A stretch of 37,086 nucleotides of DNA from an uncultured Lachnospiraceae bacterium (GTDB taxonomy: Bacteria; Bacillota; Clostridia; Lachnospirales; Lachnospiraceae), in assembly GCA_944381505.1 (NCBI GenBank), contig CALWLK010000092.1, positions 1-37,086 on the forward strand, given 5' to 3'. Positions 25,079 through 32,969 of this stretch are shown one piece after another. Numbering within the stretch: the stretch's first letter is position 1; every line of letters begins with the position of its first letter. The notes beneath the pieces were generated by a model. The model was not told where the DNA came from and ran no database searches. It saw nothing but the letters and a program-made list of their open reading frames with translations. Position numbers and translations under genes: made by a program.

Positions 25079-26119
25079 ATGATACAGACTATGAATATTT
25101 TACTTACAAGCGCGGGAAGAAGAACATATATGGTGAAATGGTTCAAGGAAGCCCTTTCAGGAAAAGGGCTTGTTTTTGCCTCCAACTCCACCGAAAGCCC
25201 TGCGCTTTATGCTGCGGACGGGTATGTGCTCACGCCGCTTATCTACGACGGAGCTTACATCCCCTTTCTTCTGGACTTCTGCAGAGAAAAGCACATAGAC
25301 CTTATAGTTCCCCTCTTTGACATAGACCTTCCCATATTGGCGGAGCACAGGGAGGAATTTTCAAGGGAGGGCGTTTTCGTTCTGGTATCCGACAGGGAGG
25401 TACTTTTAAACTGCAACGACAAGTACAATATGTACATGAAGCTTTGGAAGGAGGGCATAAGATGCCCCCACACGGAGCTCTCCCTCGGGGGAGCGAAGCT
25501 CGCCGTAAAGACCATGATGATGAACTTTCCCCTTATCGTAAAGCCCCGCTTCGGAATGGGATCCATAGGGGTGGAGAAGGCCTATGACAAGGAGGAACTC
25601 AAGGCATTTTACTCAAGCTGCAAAAGGAGAGTGGAGCAGAGCTATCTGAAATACGAGTCCAAGGCCTTTAAGGAGGAGTGCGTAGTAATACAGGAGCTCA
25701 GAGAGGGCAATGAGTACGGCCTTGACGTGGTAAACGACTTGAAGGGTGAATATGTGGCCTCGGCCATAAAGAGAAAGCTCTCCATGAGGGCAGGGGAGAC
25801 GGACGAGGCTATCGTCCTCGGGCCCTCCGACAGGGAGTTCGCCGTTTTATCAGAGCTTTCCGTAAAGATATCAAAGGCCTTCAGGCATATCGGGAACATG
25901 GACGTGGATGTGATCATGGATCCCGAGAATCTTTGCCCCTACGTGATAGACATGAACGCAAGGTTCGGAGGGGGATATCCCTTCTCACATTTGGCGGGAT
26001 TTGACCTTCCGAAAGCTGTGGTGGAGTGGCTCTCTTCGGGACATGCTTCCGAGGAGCGCTTTAAAATAAAAGAGCATGTCCACGCATACAAGGACATGGT
26101 GATCAGGGAATGCTTATGA
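25079..26119 (+). CDS. ATP-grasp domain protein (carbamoyl-phosphate-synthase-like ligase)
   Basis: 346 residues. The N-terminal part is a pre-ATP-grasp fold: MNILLTSAGRRTYMVKWF, then ASNSTESPALYAADG and LIVPLFDIDLPILA. The ATP-grasp core follows, with FPLIVKPRFGMGSIGV (150-165) and the metal-binding end IDMNARFGGGYPFSHLAG (290-307, Asp291 and Asn293). ATP-grasp enzymes form amide or ester bonds through an acyl-phosphate. Inside glycan loci such proteins probably attach an amino acid or similar acid to a sugar amine or carboxylate. The upstream sugar aminotransferase and PLP amino-acid enzyme make an aminoacyl-amino sugar an attractive but unproven product. Start: ATG 25079 or ATG 25091; neither has a strong site. 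It overlaps the next gene by 4 bases. Confidence 0.85.
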   Translation: MIQTMNILLTSAGRRTYMVKWFKEALSGKGLVFASNSTESPALYAADGYVLTPLIYDGAYIPFLLDFCREKHIDLIVPLFDIDLPILAEHREEFSREGVFVLVSDREVLLNCNDKYNMYMKLWKEGIRCPHTELSLGGAKLAVKTMMMNFPLIVKPRFGMGSIGVEKAYDKEELKAFYSSCKRRVEQSYLKYESKAFKEECVVIQELREGNEYGLDVVNDLKGEYVASAIKRKLSMRAGETDEAIVLGPSDREFAVLSELSVKISKAFRHIGNMDVDVIMDPENLCPYVIDMNARFGGGYPFSHLAGFDLPKAVVEWLSSGHASEERFKIKEHVHAYKDMVIRECL

Positions 26120-26823
26120 ATAAGGACAGGACACTCCTCGTTATACCTGCCTACAACGAGGAAAAAAGTATAGAGGCGGTGGTGGAGGAGCTCATAAGGG
26201 ATTACCCGGAGCTTGACTATGTGGTGGTGACCGACGGCTCCACCGACGGCACTCCCGCTCTGTGCAGAAAACGCGGCTACAGGACGCTGGAGCTTCCTGT
26301 AAATCTTGGCCTTGCAGGCTGTTTTCAGACCGGGATGAAGTATGCTCTGGATATGGGATACGGATGCGCCGTGCAGTTTGACGGAGACGGACAGCACAGG
26401 CCTGAATATATAGCCGACATGAGAAAAAAGATGGAGGAGGGCTATGACATTGTGATGGGCTCCCGCTTCATCGGGCTTGAAAATCATATGGGAGGCATGA
26501 GGAGCATAGGGTCGAAGCTCATTGCCCTGTCCATAAGGCTGACCACCGGAAAAAGGGTGACGGACCCCACCTGCGGACTCAGGATGTACAGCAGGGATAT
26601 GATCGAGGCCTTCTCGAAAAATCTCAATTATGCTCCCGAGCCTGACACTATATCTTTCCTCATAAAAAACGGGGCGAAGGTGGCGGAGGTCCCTGTGAAG
26701 GTCAGCGACAGAGAGACAGGGGAATCCTATCTGAGACCGGTAAACGCCATGAAATATATGCTCAGGATGCTTATATCCATACTTATAATACAGAATTTCA
26801 GAAAAACTTCAGATAAAAAATGA
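26116..26823 (+). CDS. Glycosyltransferase family 2, polyprenyl-phosphate (DPM1-like) type
   Basis: A 235-residue GT2 enzyme of the dolichol-phosphate mannose synthase-like group: LLVIPAYNEEKSIEAVVEEL, VVTDGSTDGT, LGLAGCFQTGMKYA, the DxD in QFDGDGQH, GSRFIGLE and DPTCGLRMY. Such enzymes make polyprenyl-phosphate sugars that GT-C membrane enzymes use outside the membrane, though some are ordinary transferases. It lacks C-terminal membrane helices beyond one weak hydrophobic stretch. The start is ATG 26116, because AGGGA (26105-26109) is 6 bases away and this makes the standard ATGA overlap with the ATP-grasp gene. An ATG at 26110 touches the ribosome-binding site. The DUF2304 and DUF2142 genes downstream could be its partners. 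Confidence 0.9.
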   Translation: MNKDRTLLVIPAYNEEKSIEAVVEELIRDYPELDYVVVTDGSTDGTPALCRKRGYRTLELPVNLGLAGCFQTGMKYALDMGYGCAVQFDGDGQHRPEYIADMRKKMEEGYDIVMGSRFIGLENHMGGMRSIGSKLIALSIRLTTGKRVTDPTCGLRMYSRDMIEAFSKNLNYAPEPDTISFLIKNGAKVAEVPVKVSDRETGESYLRPVNAMKYMLRMLISILIIQNFRKTSDKK

Positions 26824-28118
26824 GCGGAAATGCTTTGTCAATAAAAAAAATAAATAGGGATCTGTTTTGGAATACCGCAGGCAGCCTTTTCTATGCCCTG
26901 TCCTCAATGATACTCGCCTTCTTTGTCATGAGGGCCGAGGGGCCCTCGGTGGGAGGGATATTCGGCTTCGGTTTTTCAACCTTCGGCCAGCAGATGTTCA
27001 TAGTCGCCTACTTCGGCATAAGGCCCTTCCACATAACCGACGTGAAGCCGGAGTACAGCTTCGGGGAGTACAGAAGGTCAAGGCTTCTAAGCTGCGGGGC
27101 GGCGATACTCTTTTCCGCGCTGTTTTCGGGCTTCATGCTTCTTTCGGGGGTATATTCGGCCTACAAAGCCTTCGTGATATTTTTGCTGGCGCTTTGGAAG
27201 GTTGCGGACGGAATGGGAGACGTGTACGAATCGGAGTGCCAGAGAGGAGGGAGCCTATATTTGGGAGGGAAAGCCCTCTTTTTTCGCACCATCACCTCTG
27301 TCCTCATATTTATGGCGGCTCAGCTCATTACGGGGAGTCTTCCAATAGCGGCGATCTCGGCCCTTTTGGGACAGCTTACAGGGCTTTATTGCTTTGACAG
27401 CAGATACCTGAGGGAGGGAACCGGTAAGCCGGATCTTAGGGTGGAGGCGGGAAAGACCGCAGGGATCTTCAAGGCTACCGTTCTCCTTTTTTTGTCGGTG
27501 TTTTTGGATTTTTACATATTTTCGTCGGTAAAATACGCCATAGATATGTTCCTTGGGGACGAGTCAAGCGGTATATTCAATATACTCTTTATGCCCACGA
27601 GCTTCGTCTACCTTCTGGCAAATTTTATAATAAAGCCTTTTATGACCATGCTTGCCACAGCCTACGGCAGAGGCGACAGAGCGGGATTTTTAAGGATATG
27701 CAAGAGGATAAAGCTTTTTATCGGAGGCCTTGTGCTCCTATGCTTTGCCGCCGCCCTTGTCCTTGGCGGCTTCGTGCTTGATATAGCCGAGTTTTTGTTG
27801 GGAGAGGGCTACAGCGGAAGCCTTGTTCCCCACAGGTATTCCTTTGCCTTTATAATCCTCGGAGGAGGATTTTATGCCATGGCAAACTTTTATTACTATA
27901 TTTTGGTGATAATAAGGCGACAGAAGGGGATATTTTTCGTCTATGCGGCCACGGCCCTTGTTGCAGGCGCAGCCTCCCGCTATGCCGTGCCGAGGTTTTC
28001 CATAAAAGGAGCCGCGATGTGCTATGCCATGCTCATGCTGATACTTATGCTGAGCTTCCTTTGGATGTCGCGGTACTATATAAGCAGGGAAGGAGCTTTT
28101 TCCGGAGAAGATGGATAG
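26820..28118 (+). CDS. Second polysaccharide flippase-like membrane protein (MOP superfamily)
   Basis: A 432-residue polytopic protein with about 12 hydrophobic segments. The N-terminal INRDLFWNTAGSLFYALSSM followed by LAFFVMRAEGPSVGGIFGFG matches the first two helices of Wzx-type flippases. The central loop has EYRRSRLL, and the C-terminal half carries the usual paired helices. It shows little resemblance by eye to the WzxC-like protein at 23.6-25.1 kb. It shares ATGA overlaps on both sides of the cluster (4 bases with the GT2 gene before, 8 bases with the GT2 gene after). It may flip a different lipid-linked unit. Function is inferred from family. Confidence 0.85.
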   Translation: MSGNALSIKKINRDLFWNTAGSLFYALSSMILAFFVMRAEGPSVGGIFGFGFSTFGQQMFIVAYFGIRPFHITDVKPEYSFGEYRRSRLLSCGAAILFSALFSGFMLLSGVYSAYKAFVIFLLALWKVADGMGDVYESECQRGGSLYLGGKALFFRTITSVLIFMAAQLITGSLPIAAISALLGQLTGLYCFDSRYLREGTGKPDLRVEAGKTAGIFKATVLLFLSVFLDFYIFSSVKYAIDMFLGDESSGIFNILFMPTSFVYLLANFIIKPFMTMLATAYGRGDRAGFLRICKRIKLFIGGLVLLCFAAALVLGGFVLDIAEFLLGEGYSGSLVPHRYSFAFIILGGGFYAMANFYYYILVIIRRQKGIFFVYAATALVAGAASRYAVPRFSIKGAAMCYAMLMLILMLSFLWMSRYYISREGAFSGEDG

Positions 28119-29082
28119 GAGATTAAAGGCGGACATCATCATACCTGTGTACAAGCCGGGAGAGCTTTTTTTGGAGCAGCTTTTGAGGCTTTCGAGGCAG
28201 GCCTCCCTCATAGAGAGGCTCATAATAATAAATACCGAGGAGGAGCTCATGGGTGAGGAGATAAAGAAAGCCGTCTCCAAATACGGAGCTTCCCCGAACT
28301 CCCCCCTTTTCGGAAAGACACAGCTCATACACATAAAGAAACGGGAGTTTGACCATGCGGCCACAAGGCGTATGGGAGCCGAGATGGGAGAGGCGGAGTT
28401 TTTCGTGTTTATGACGGACGATGCCTTGCCTGAGGACGACTCGCTCCTTTTAGAGCTTTTGAAGCCCTTTTCTGATGAAAATGTAGCCCTGTCCTACGCA
28501 AGGCAGCTTCCGAGGAAGGATTGCAGGGAGGCGGAGCGCTTTACGAGGGCCTTCAATTATCCCGAGGACAGCCTTATAAAGACAGAGGCCGATATCGGAA
28601 GGCTCGGCATAAAGGCCTTTTTTGCCTCGGACGTGTGCTGTGCTTACAGAAGGAGCGTTTACGGGAAGCTGGGAGGGTTCGTTGACCACGCTATATTCAA
28701 TGAGGACATGATATACGCGAGAAAGGTCCTCAAAAACGGATATTCCATATCCTACACGGCCTCGGCGAAGGTGATCCACTCACATAACTACAGCCTTTCC
28801 GAGCAGTTCCACAGAAATTTCGATCTGGGATTGAGCCAGGCGGAAAACGAGGAGGTCTTCGGGGGGATAAAGAGCGAGGGCGAGGGCGTGAAGCTTGTAA
28901 AGAGCACGGCCCTTCACCTCATGAAAAAGGGAATGCCGCTCTCCGTAGCGGGACTTTTCTTCTCCTCGGCGGCAAAGTACGCGGGATATCTTTCGGGGAA
29001 GAATTACCGGCGTCTCCCCAAAAGACTTCTCAAGGCCTTTGCCATGAACAAGGATTATATAGATAAATATTACGGTTTTTAA
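28111..29082 (+). CDS. Glycosyltransferase family 2, rhamnosyltransferase-like
   Basis: A 323-residue GT2 enzyme. KADIIIPVYKPGELFLEQLL (6-25) is the nucleotide-binding start. HIKKREFDHAATRRMGAEMG (around 74-93) and FFVFMTDDALPEDD are the hallmark of rhamnosyltransferases of the RfbF/RgpB kind. AFFASDVCCAYRR and AIFNEDMIYARKVLKNGY supply the later acidic catalytic region. With dTDP-rhamnose genes at both ends of the locus, rhamnose is the likely donor, though this is not proven. It overlaps the flippase stop by 8 bases. A GGAG lies 3 bases before the ATG, which is short. Confidence 0.9.
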   Translation: MDRRLKADIIIPVYKPGELFLEQLLRLSRQASLIERLIIINTEEELMGEEIKKAVSKYGASPNSPLFGKTQLIHIKKREFDHAATRRMGAEMGEAEFFVFMTDDALPEDDSLLLELLKPFSDENVALSYARQLPRKDCREAERFTRAFNYPEDSLIKTEADIGRLGIKAFFASDVCCAYRRSVYGKLGGFVDHAIFNEDMIYARKVLKNGYSISYTASAKVIHSHNYSLSEQFHRNFDLGLSQAENEEVFGGIKSEGEGVKLVKSTALHLMKKGMPLSVAGLFFSSAAKYAGYLSGKNYRRLPKRLLKAFAMNKDYIDKYYGF

Positions 29083-29101
29083 GCTTTAAGAGGTCAATAC
29101 T

Positions 29102-29491
29102 ATGATGACAACGCTTTTCAGGATAATTTTGATAGTAGTTTCCTTAAGTACCTTCGGTGTGATAGTCCAAAAGATCAGGCGCTCAAGGATGAGGATAGAG
29201 GACTCTATTTTTTGGGTGATACTCTGCCTCATGTTCGTGGTGTTCGCCCTCTTTCCGAGTGTTGCGGACGGCCTTGCGGCGCTTTTGGGCATCTATTCCA
29301 CTGCGAACTTTCTTTTCCTCTTTACAATCTTTATTCTTATAATGAAGCTTTTCTCCATGAGCATGGCAATATCCTCATTGGAGACGAAGCTCAAGGAGCT
29401 GGCTCAAAAAAATGCTTTGGAAAAGCTTGAGAGCCATGAGAAGGGCGGAGATGCGAATGATGAGAGAGACAGGGAAAAAACTGAAGAATAA
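29102..29491 (+). CDS. DUF2304 family membrane protein
   Basis: A small membrane protein of 129 residues with three hydrophobic segments (about 5-22, 34-58 and 66-86) and a charged, coiled-coil-like C-terminus (SSLETKLKELAQKNALEKLE). The central motif RIEDSIFWVILCLMFVVFAL is the DUF2304 signature. DUF2304 proteins are commonly encoded beside GT2 enzymes of the polyprenyl-phosphate type, whose membrane partner they may be. No activity is established to my knowledge. Alternative start ATG 29105. Its 3' end overlaps the DUF2142 gene by about 35 bases. Confidence 0.85.
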   Translation: MMTTLFRIILIVVSLSTFGVIVQKIRRSRMRIEDSIFWVILCLMFVVFALFPSVADGLAALLGIYSTANFLFLFTIFILIMKLFSMSMAISSLETKLKELAQKNALEKLESHEKGGDANDERDREKTEE

Positions 29492-31460
29492 GGTAATAAG
29501 GGCAGCCATAGTTTTCCTTGCGGCCTTCTCTGTTGCCGCGGTGGTGGAGCTCATTTCAGGCGCCCAAATCGCATCTTCCGGAAAAGGGGAGGGGCTCTCC
29601 TTTATATCAGAGGAGACAGCCTTTGATGAGGACGGAAAAGGCCCTGTGACAGAGGTCGGAGGCCTCTCGGGAGACAGGATCTCCTTTGAGCTTTCAGGGG
29701 GAGTCTTAAGAGACGGGGTTTTTTATCCCGTGGGCTCTCAAAGCATGAGTTTAAGGATAGGCGTAAAGTACGAGGGAGACAGGGATTTCACCTATATAAC
29801 GGATGAGCAGCCCGCATACCTCACAGAGGAGACGATACCCATAGACGGGGACCGCAGAGTGGAGGCTGTGAGCATAGACGCCCTGGCGGCGCCCTCGGGA
29901 GAGGAAGAGAGGGATGCGGACTTCTCGGCTCTTTTTATAGACAGAGCGTATTTCGGGTATTACGAGGGGACAAATCCTTATAGGGCGCTGTTTGTATTTT
30001 CGACGGTCTTCCTATTGCTTTGGCTGAGCCTGTTTTCAAATTACGCGGCGGCAAAGCCCCATGTGACTTTTCTTGTCATATGCCTCGTGACGGGAAGCGT
30101 TCTCGCGATTTCCCTTCCTCCAAATAAGGTTGGAAACGACGAGGAGACCCATCTTCAGGCGGTGATGGACATAGCGGCTTTTCCCTCGGAGCTCCATGTT
30201 TCAGATGCCATAATGAACCAGCTCATGGTCACGGACCTGAATAATCCCGAGGCTCAGCCCGGGAGCATAGAGGAGATGGAGAGCTACGTGCAGATAATGG
30301 AGGAGGCGGGAAACTATAAGTCCGGAAACAGGAATCCGGATTTTTACACGCCGAAAAACAGGGTGCCTGCCTATCTGGCCTCGGCTTTCGGAGTAAAGCT
30401 TGCCAAGGGCCTCGGGCTTTCATGGCCCTCTGTTATGCTTGTGGGAAGGTTTATGAATCTGCTTATGTACGGCGTCTTGATGGCGACGGCCATAAAAAGG
30501 CTTCCCTGCGGAAAGCTTCTGATGATTGTAATAGGACTGTTTCCGCAGAATCTTTTCCTTGCGGACACCTTTTCCTACGATCCATTTATAACAGCCTGCC
30601 TCTCCCTCGGGTTCGCCTGCCTTATGGAGGAGCTTCTGAATCCCCAAAGGGAAATAAATATGAGAACTCAGACTGTGATGGCGCTTTCATTTTCGGCAGG
30701 CTGTGTGGTGAAGGCGGTCTACGCCCCTCTGATCCTCACGGCGCTTCTCATGCCACGGGGAAAATTTAATAAAAAGACCTCTCAAATATGCTACAGAGCC
30801 TTTATTCTGCTGCTTTTTGTACTTCTTATCTCAAGCTTTATCCTGCCCACGGTGGTGGCGCCATCGGAGACAGGGGACCTTAGGGGAGGGGATACCTCGG
30901 AGGTGTCTCAGATAGGGTTTATATTGGGCGCCCCCTTAAGCTATGCCCTTATACTTTTAAGGCAGATGATAAGCTGGATACCCCAGTGCTTCATAGGACC
31001 TGACTGTACCACCTTTATGGGACATATAGTGGACGGAAATTCCGCCTTCAAGGGCTACTATCAGGCAGTGTTCCTCATTTTGACGGTCTCGGTACTTTCG
31101 GACAGGAGGAGCGCGGCAAAGACCGTGCTTTCCGAAGGGCAGAAGCTTTGGATATTCCTTATGGCGGGGGCTGCCTGCGTGCTCATATGGACGAGTATGT
31201 ATGTGGCCTTCACAGAGCCCGGCGCGGAGGAGATAGCGGGAGTTCAGGGAAGGTACTTCATTCCCCTTATATTCCCCATGTATCTTCTCTTAAATCAGAG
31301 GAAAAAACTCCTTCCCACGGCCATGGCTTCAGGAATAGAGACAGAGGGGGCCATCCTTGCAAGGAAAAATGATATATGCTATTATTTAATAACAGTTTGC
31401 GCGGCAGCGGTGGGCGCGGCGAGCGTTTGGAGCTCGGTGGTGTCACGGTTCTGCCTTTAA
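29457..31460 (+). CDS. DUF2142 family polytopic membrane protein (putative GT-C glycosyltransferase)
   Basis: 667 residues. An N-terminal membrane helix (about 12-31) leads into a large extracytoplasmic region (about 35-160). About ten further membrane segments follow. The segment SLPPNKVGNDEETHLQAVMD is the DUF2142 signature: an acidic pair plus His in the first external loop, as in GT-C enzymes where Asp/Glu is catalytic. DUF2142 proteins are suspected to use polyprenyl-phosphate sugars, which would match the DPM1-like GT2 at 26.1 kb and the DUF2304 protein before it. The start is ATG 29457, with GGCGGAG 6 bases upstream; the open frame extends to 29412 without a site. GT-C role is inference. 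Confidence 0.85.
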   Translation: MMRETGKKLKNKVIRAAIVFLAAFSVAAVVELISGAQIASSGKGEGLSFISEETAFDEDGKGPVTEVGGLSGDRISFELSGGVLRDGVFYPVGSQSMSLRIGVKYEGDRDFTYITDEQPAYLTEETIPIDGDRRVEAVSIDALAAPSGEEERDADFSALFIDRAYFGYYEGTNPYRALFVFSTVFLLLWLSLFSNYAAAKPHVTFLVICLVTGSVLAISLPPNKVGNDEETHLQAVMDIAAFPSELHVSDAIMNQLMVTDLNNPEAQPGSIEEMESYVQIMEEAGNYKSGNRNPDFYTPKNRVPAYLASAFGVKLAKGLGLSWPSVMLVGRFMNLLMYGVLMATAIKRLPCGKLLMIVIGLFPQNLFLADTFSYDPFITACLSLGFACLMEELLNPQREINMRTQTVMALSFSAGCVVKAVYAPLILTALLMPRGKFNKKTSQICYRAFILLLFVLLISSFILPTVVAPSETGDLRGGDTSEVSQIGFILGAPLSYALILLRQMISWIPQCFIGPDCTTFMGHIVDGNSAFKGYYQAVFLILTVSVLSDRRSAAKTVLSEGQKLWIFLMAGAACVLIWTSMYVAFTEPGAEEIAGVQGRYFIPLIFPMYLLLNQRKKLLPTAMASGIETEGAILARKNDICYYLITVCAAAVGAASVWSSVVSRFCL

Positions 31461-31488
31461 ATATAAACGAATCAAAGAGGGAACACAG

Positions 31489-32061
31489 ATGGGAAAGATA
31501 AAGGTAACACAGTGTGAAAAGGACGGGATAAAGATAGAGGGCCTCTGCGTCATAGAGCCCACAGTATTTAATGACGAGAGAGGCTATTTCATGGAGACCT
31601 ACAATCAAAACGATTTTCGGGAGGCCGGACTTTCCATGAATTTTGTACAGGACAACCAGTCCTGCTCCGTAAAAGGAGTTTTGAGAGGGCTTCACTATCA
31701 GAAGGAGCATCCCCAGGGAAAGCTGGTGAGAGCCGTGAGAGGAGAGGTCTTTGATGTGGCTGTGGACCTGAGAGCGGGTTCGGAAAGCTATGGAAAATGG
31801 TTCGGTGTCATTCTCTCCGAGGACAATAAAAAGATGTTTTACATACCGGAGGGATTTGCCCACGGATTTTTGGTCTTGAGCGACGTGGCGGAGTTTGCCT
31901 ACAAGTGCACTGACTTTTATCATCCCGGAGATGAGGGAGGACTCATCTACAATGACAAGGACATAAACGTGGAGTGGCCCATACCCGCAGGAATGGAGCT
32001 CATAATGTCCGAGAAGGACAAAAAATGGGGAAGCCTTAAGGACACCTTTAAATTCAGATAA
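31489..32061 (+). CDS. rfbC: dTDP-4-dehydrorhamnose 3,5-epimerase
   Basis: Epimerises dTDP-4-keto-6-deoxyglucose at C3 and C5, between RfbB and RfbD. 190 residues, normal length. Features: PTVFNDERGYFMETYN (24-39), GVLRGLHYQ with catalytic His69, KLVRAVRGEVFDVAVDLR, the tyrosine Tyr138 in FAYKCTDFYHP, and YIPEGFAHGF (118-127). It completes the rhamnose set begun by rfbA, rfbB and rfbD more than 21 kb upstream. GAGGGAAC sits about 7 bases before the ATG. The gene is the last before an internal promoter. Confidence 0.96.
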   Translation: MGKIKVTQCEKDGIKIEGLCVIEPTVFNDERGYFMETYNQNDFREAGLSMNFVQDNQSCSVKGVLRGLHYQKEHPQGKLVRAVRGEVFDVAVDLRAGSESYGKWFGVILSEDNKKMFYIPEGFAHGFLVLSDVAEFAYKCTDFYHPGDEGGLIYNDKDINVEWPIPAGMELIMSEKDKKWGSLKDTFKFR

Positions 32062-32089
32062 AATCAAAATCAAGTTTAAGTAAAGTCTA

Positions 32090-32118
32090 TTGACCGTCCC
32101 CCGTCACAGGGGGATAAT
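32090..32118 (+). promoter_or_regulatory. Strong predicted promoter with a C5/G5 inverted repeat in its spacer
   Basis: TTGACC (32090-32095) and GATAAT (32113-32118) are 17 bases apart, each five of six to consensus. The spacer holds CCCCC-GTCACA-GGGGG, a perfect inverted repeat centred between the elements. It lies 26 bases before the ABC permease ATG. The repeat could be an operator or, if transcribed from upstream, a short stem. Confidence 0.6.
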
Positions 32119-32143
32119 TATTAATGATCAGGAATTACGGCTG

Positions 32144-32956
32144 ATGAGAAGCATAACGCATTTGATAAAAGGCATAATTGAAAAGAGAAAGATGATATGG
32201 GATCTGGCAAAGGCGGATTTCAGAAAGCGCTTTGTGGGATCTTACTTCGGGATGGTCTGGATGTTTGTTCAGCCTATAGTCACGGTGCTGATATTTTTCT
32301 TTATCTTCCAGCTGGGAATGAAGTCCACGCCCCCGGTACCGGACACGCCCTACGTCATCTGGCTCATACCGGGCCTCATACCTTGGTTCTATTTTCAGGA
32401 GGCACTTCTCGGAGTCACCAATAACCTTCAGGAGTACAGCTATCTTGTGAAGAAGGTGGTCTTTCCGGTGGAGCTTTTGCCCATAATAAAGGTGGTGTCG
32501 AGCCTCATGGTGCATTTCTGCTTCCTCATCATCATGGCGGCGGTGTTCCTTGTGGCGGGATATACTCCGAGGATAAGCTGGATACAGGTGTTTTACTATT
32601 CCTTCGCGGCTACGGTGCTGGCTCTGGGCTTGGGTTATATAACCTCGGCGGTAAATGTCTTTTTCAAGGATATGTCCCAGATAGTCTCCATATCCCTTCA
32701 ATTCGGGATGTGGCTTGCGCCCATTATGTATTGGGACGGCATGTTTACGGCAGATCACCCTTGGATGGCCCCAATATTCAAGCTGAACCCTTTTTACTAC
32801 ATAGTGGCGGGCTACAGAGACAGCATGCTCACGGGAAACGCCTTTTGGGAGAGGCCTTTAAACACAGTCTATTTTTGGATAGTGACTGTGGGTATCTTCT
32901 ATCTGGGGCTTAAGATATTTACAAGGCTCAGGCCTCATTTTTCGGACGTGCTTTGA
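32144..32956 (+). CDS. ABC-2 type polysaccharide export permease (Wzm/TagG-like)
   Basis: Membrane subunit of an ABC exporter for polysaccharide or teichoic acid. 270 residues with six hydrophobic segments. Family features: IWDLAKADFRKRFVGSYFGM at the cytoplasmic interface helix, WMFVQPIVTVLIFFFIFQL, IPWFYFQEAL, NPFYYIVAGYRDSML and a C-terminal FTRLRPHFSDVL. The start is set at ATG 32144 (AGGA about 10 bases upstream); the longer frame from 32090 would begin inside the promoter. The normal partner, a Wzt/TagH ATPase, is absent: the next gene is a PlsC-type acyltransferase. The ATPase must be encoded elsewhere, or the permease works with a shared one. Confidence 0.92.
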   Translation: MRSITHLIKGIIEKRKMIWDLAKADFRKRFVGSYFGMVWMFVQPIVTVLIFFFIFQLGMKSTPPVPDTPYVIWLIPGLIPWFYFQEALLGVTNNLQEYSYLVKKVVFPVELLPIIKVVSSLMVHFCFLIIMAAVFLVAGYTPRISWIQVFYYSFAATVLALGLGYITSAVNVFFKDMSQIVSISLQFGMWLAPIMYWDGMFTADHPWMAPIFKLNPFYYIVAGYRDSMLTGNAFWERPLNTVYFWIVTVGIFYLGLKIFTRLRPHFSDVL

Positions 32957-32969
32957 TGAGAGGAAAGAT

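Noticed and set aside
31267-32073. A 268-codon minus-strand frame opposite the DUF2142 gene and rfbC
   Set aside because: Covers rfbC completely on the other strand; no start signals.
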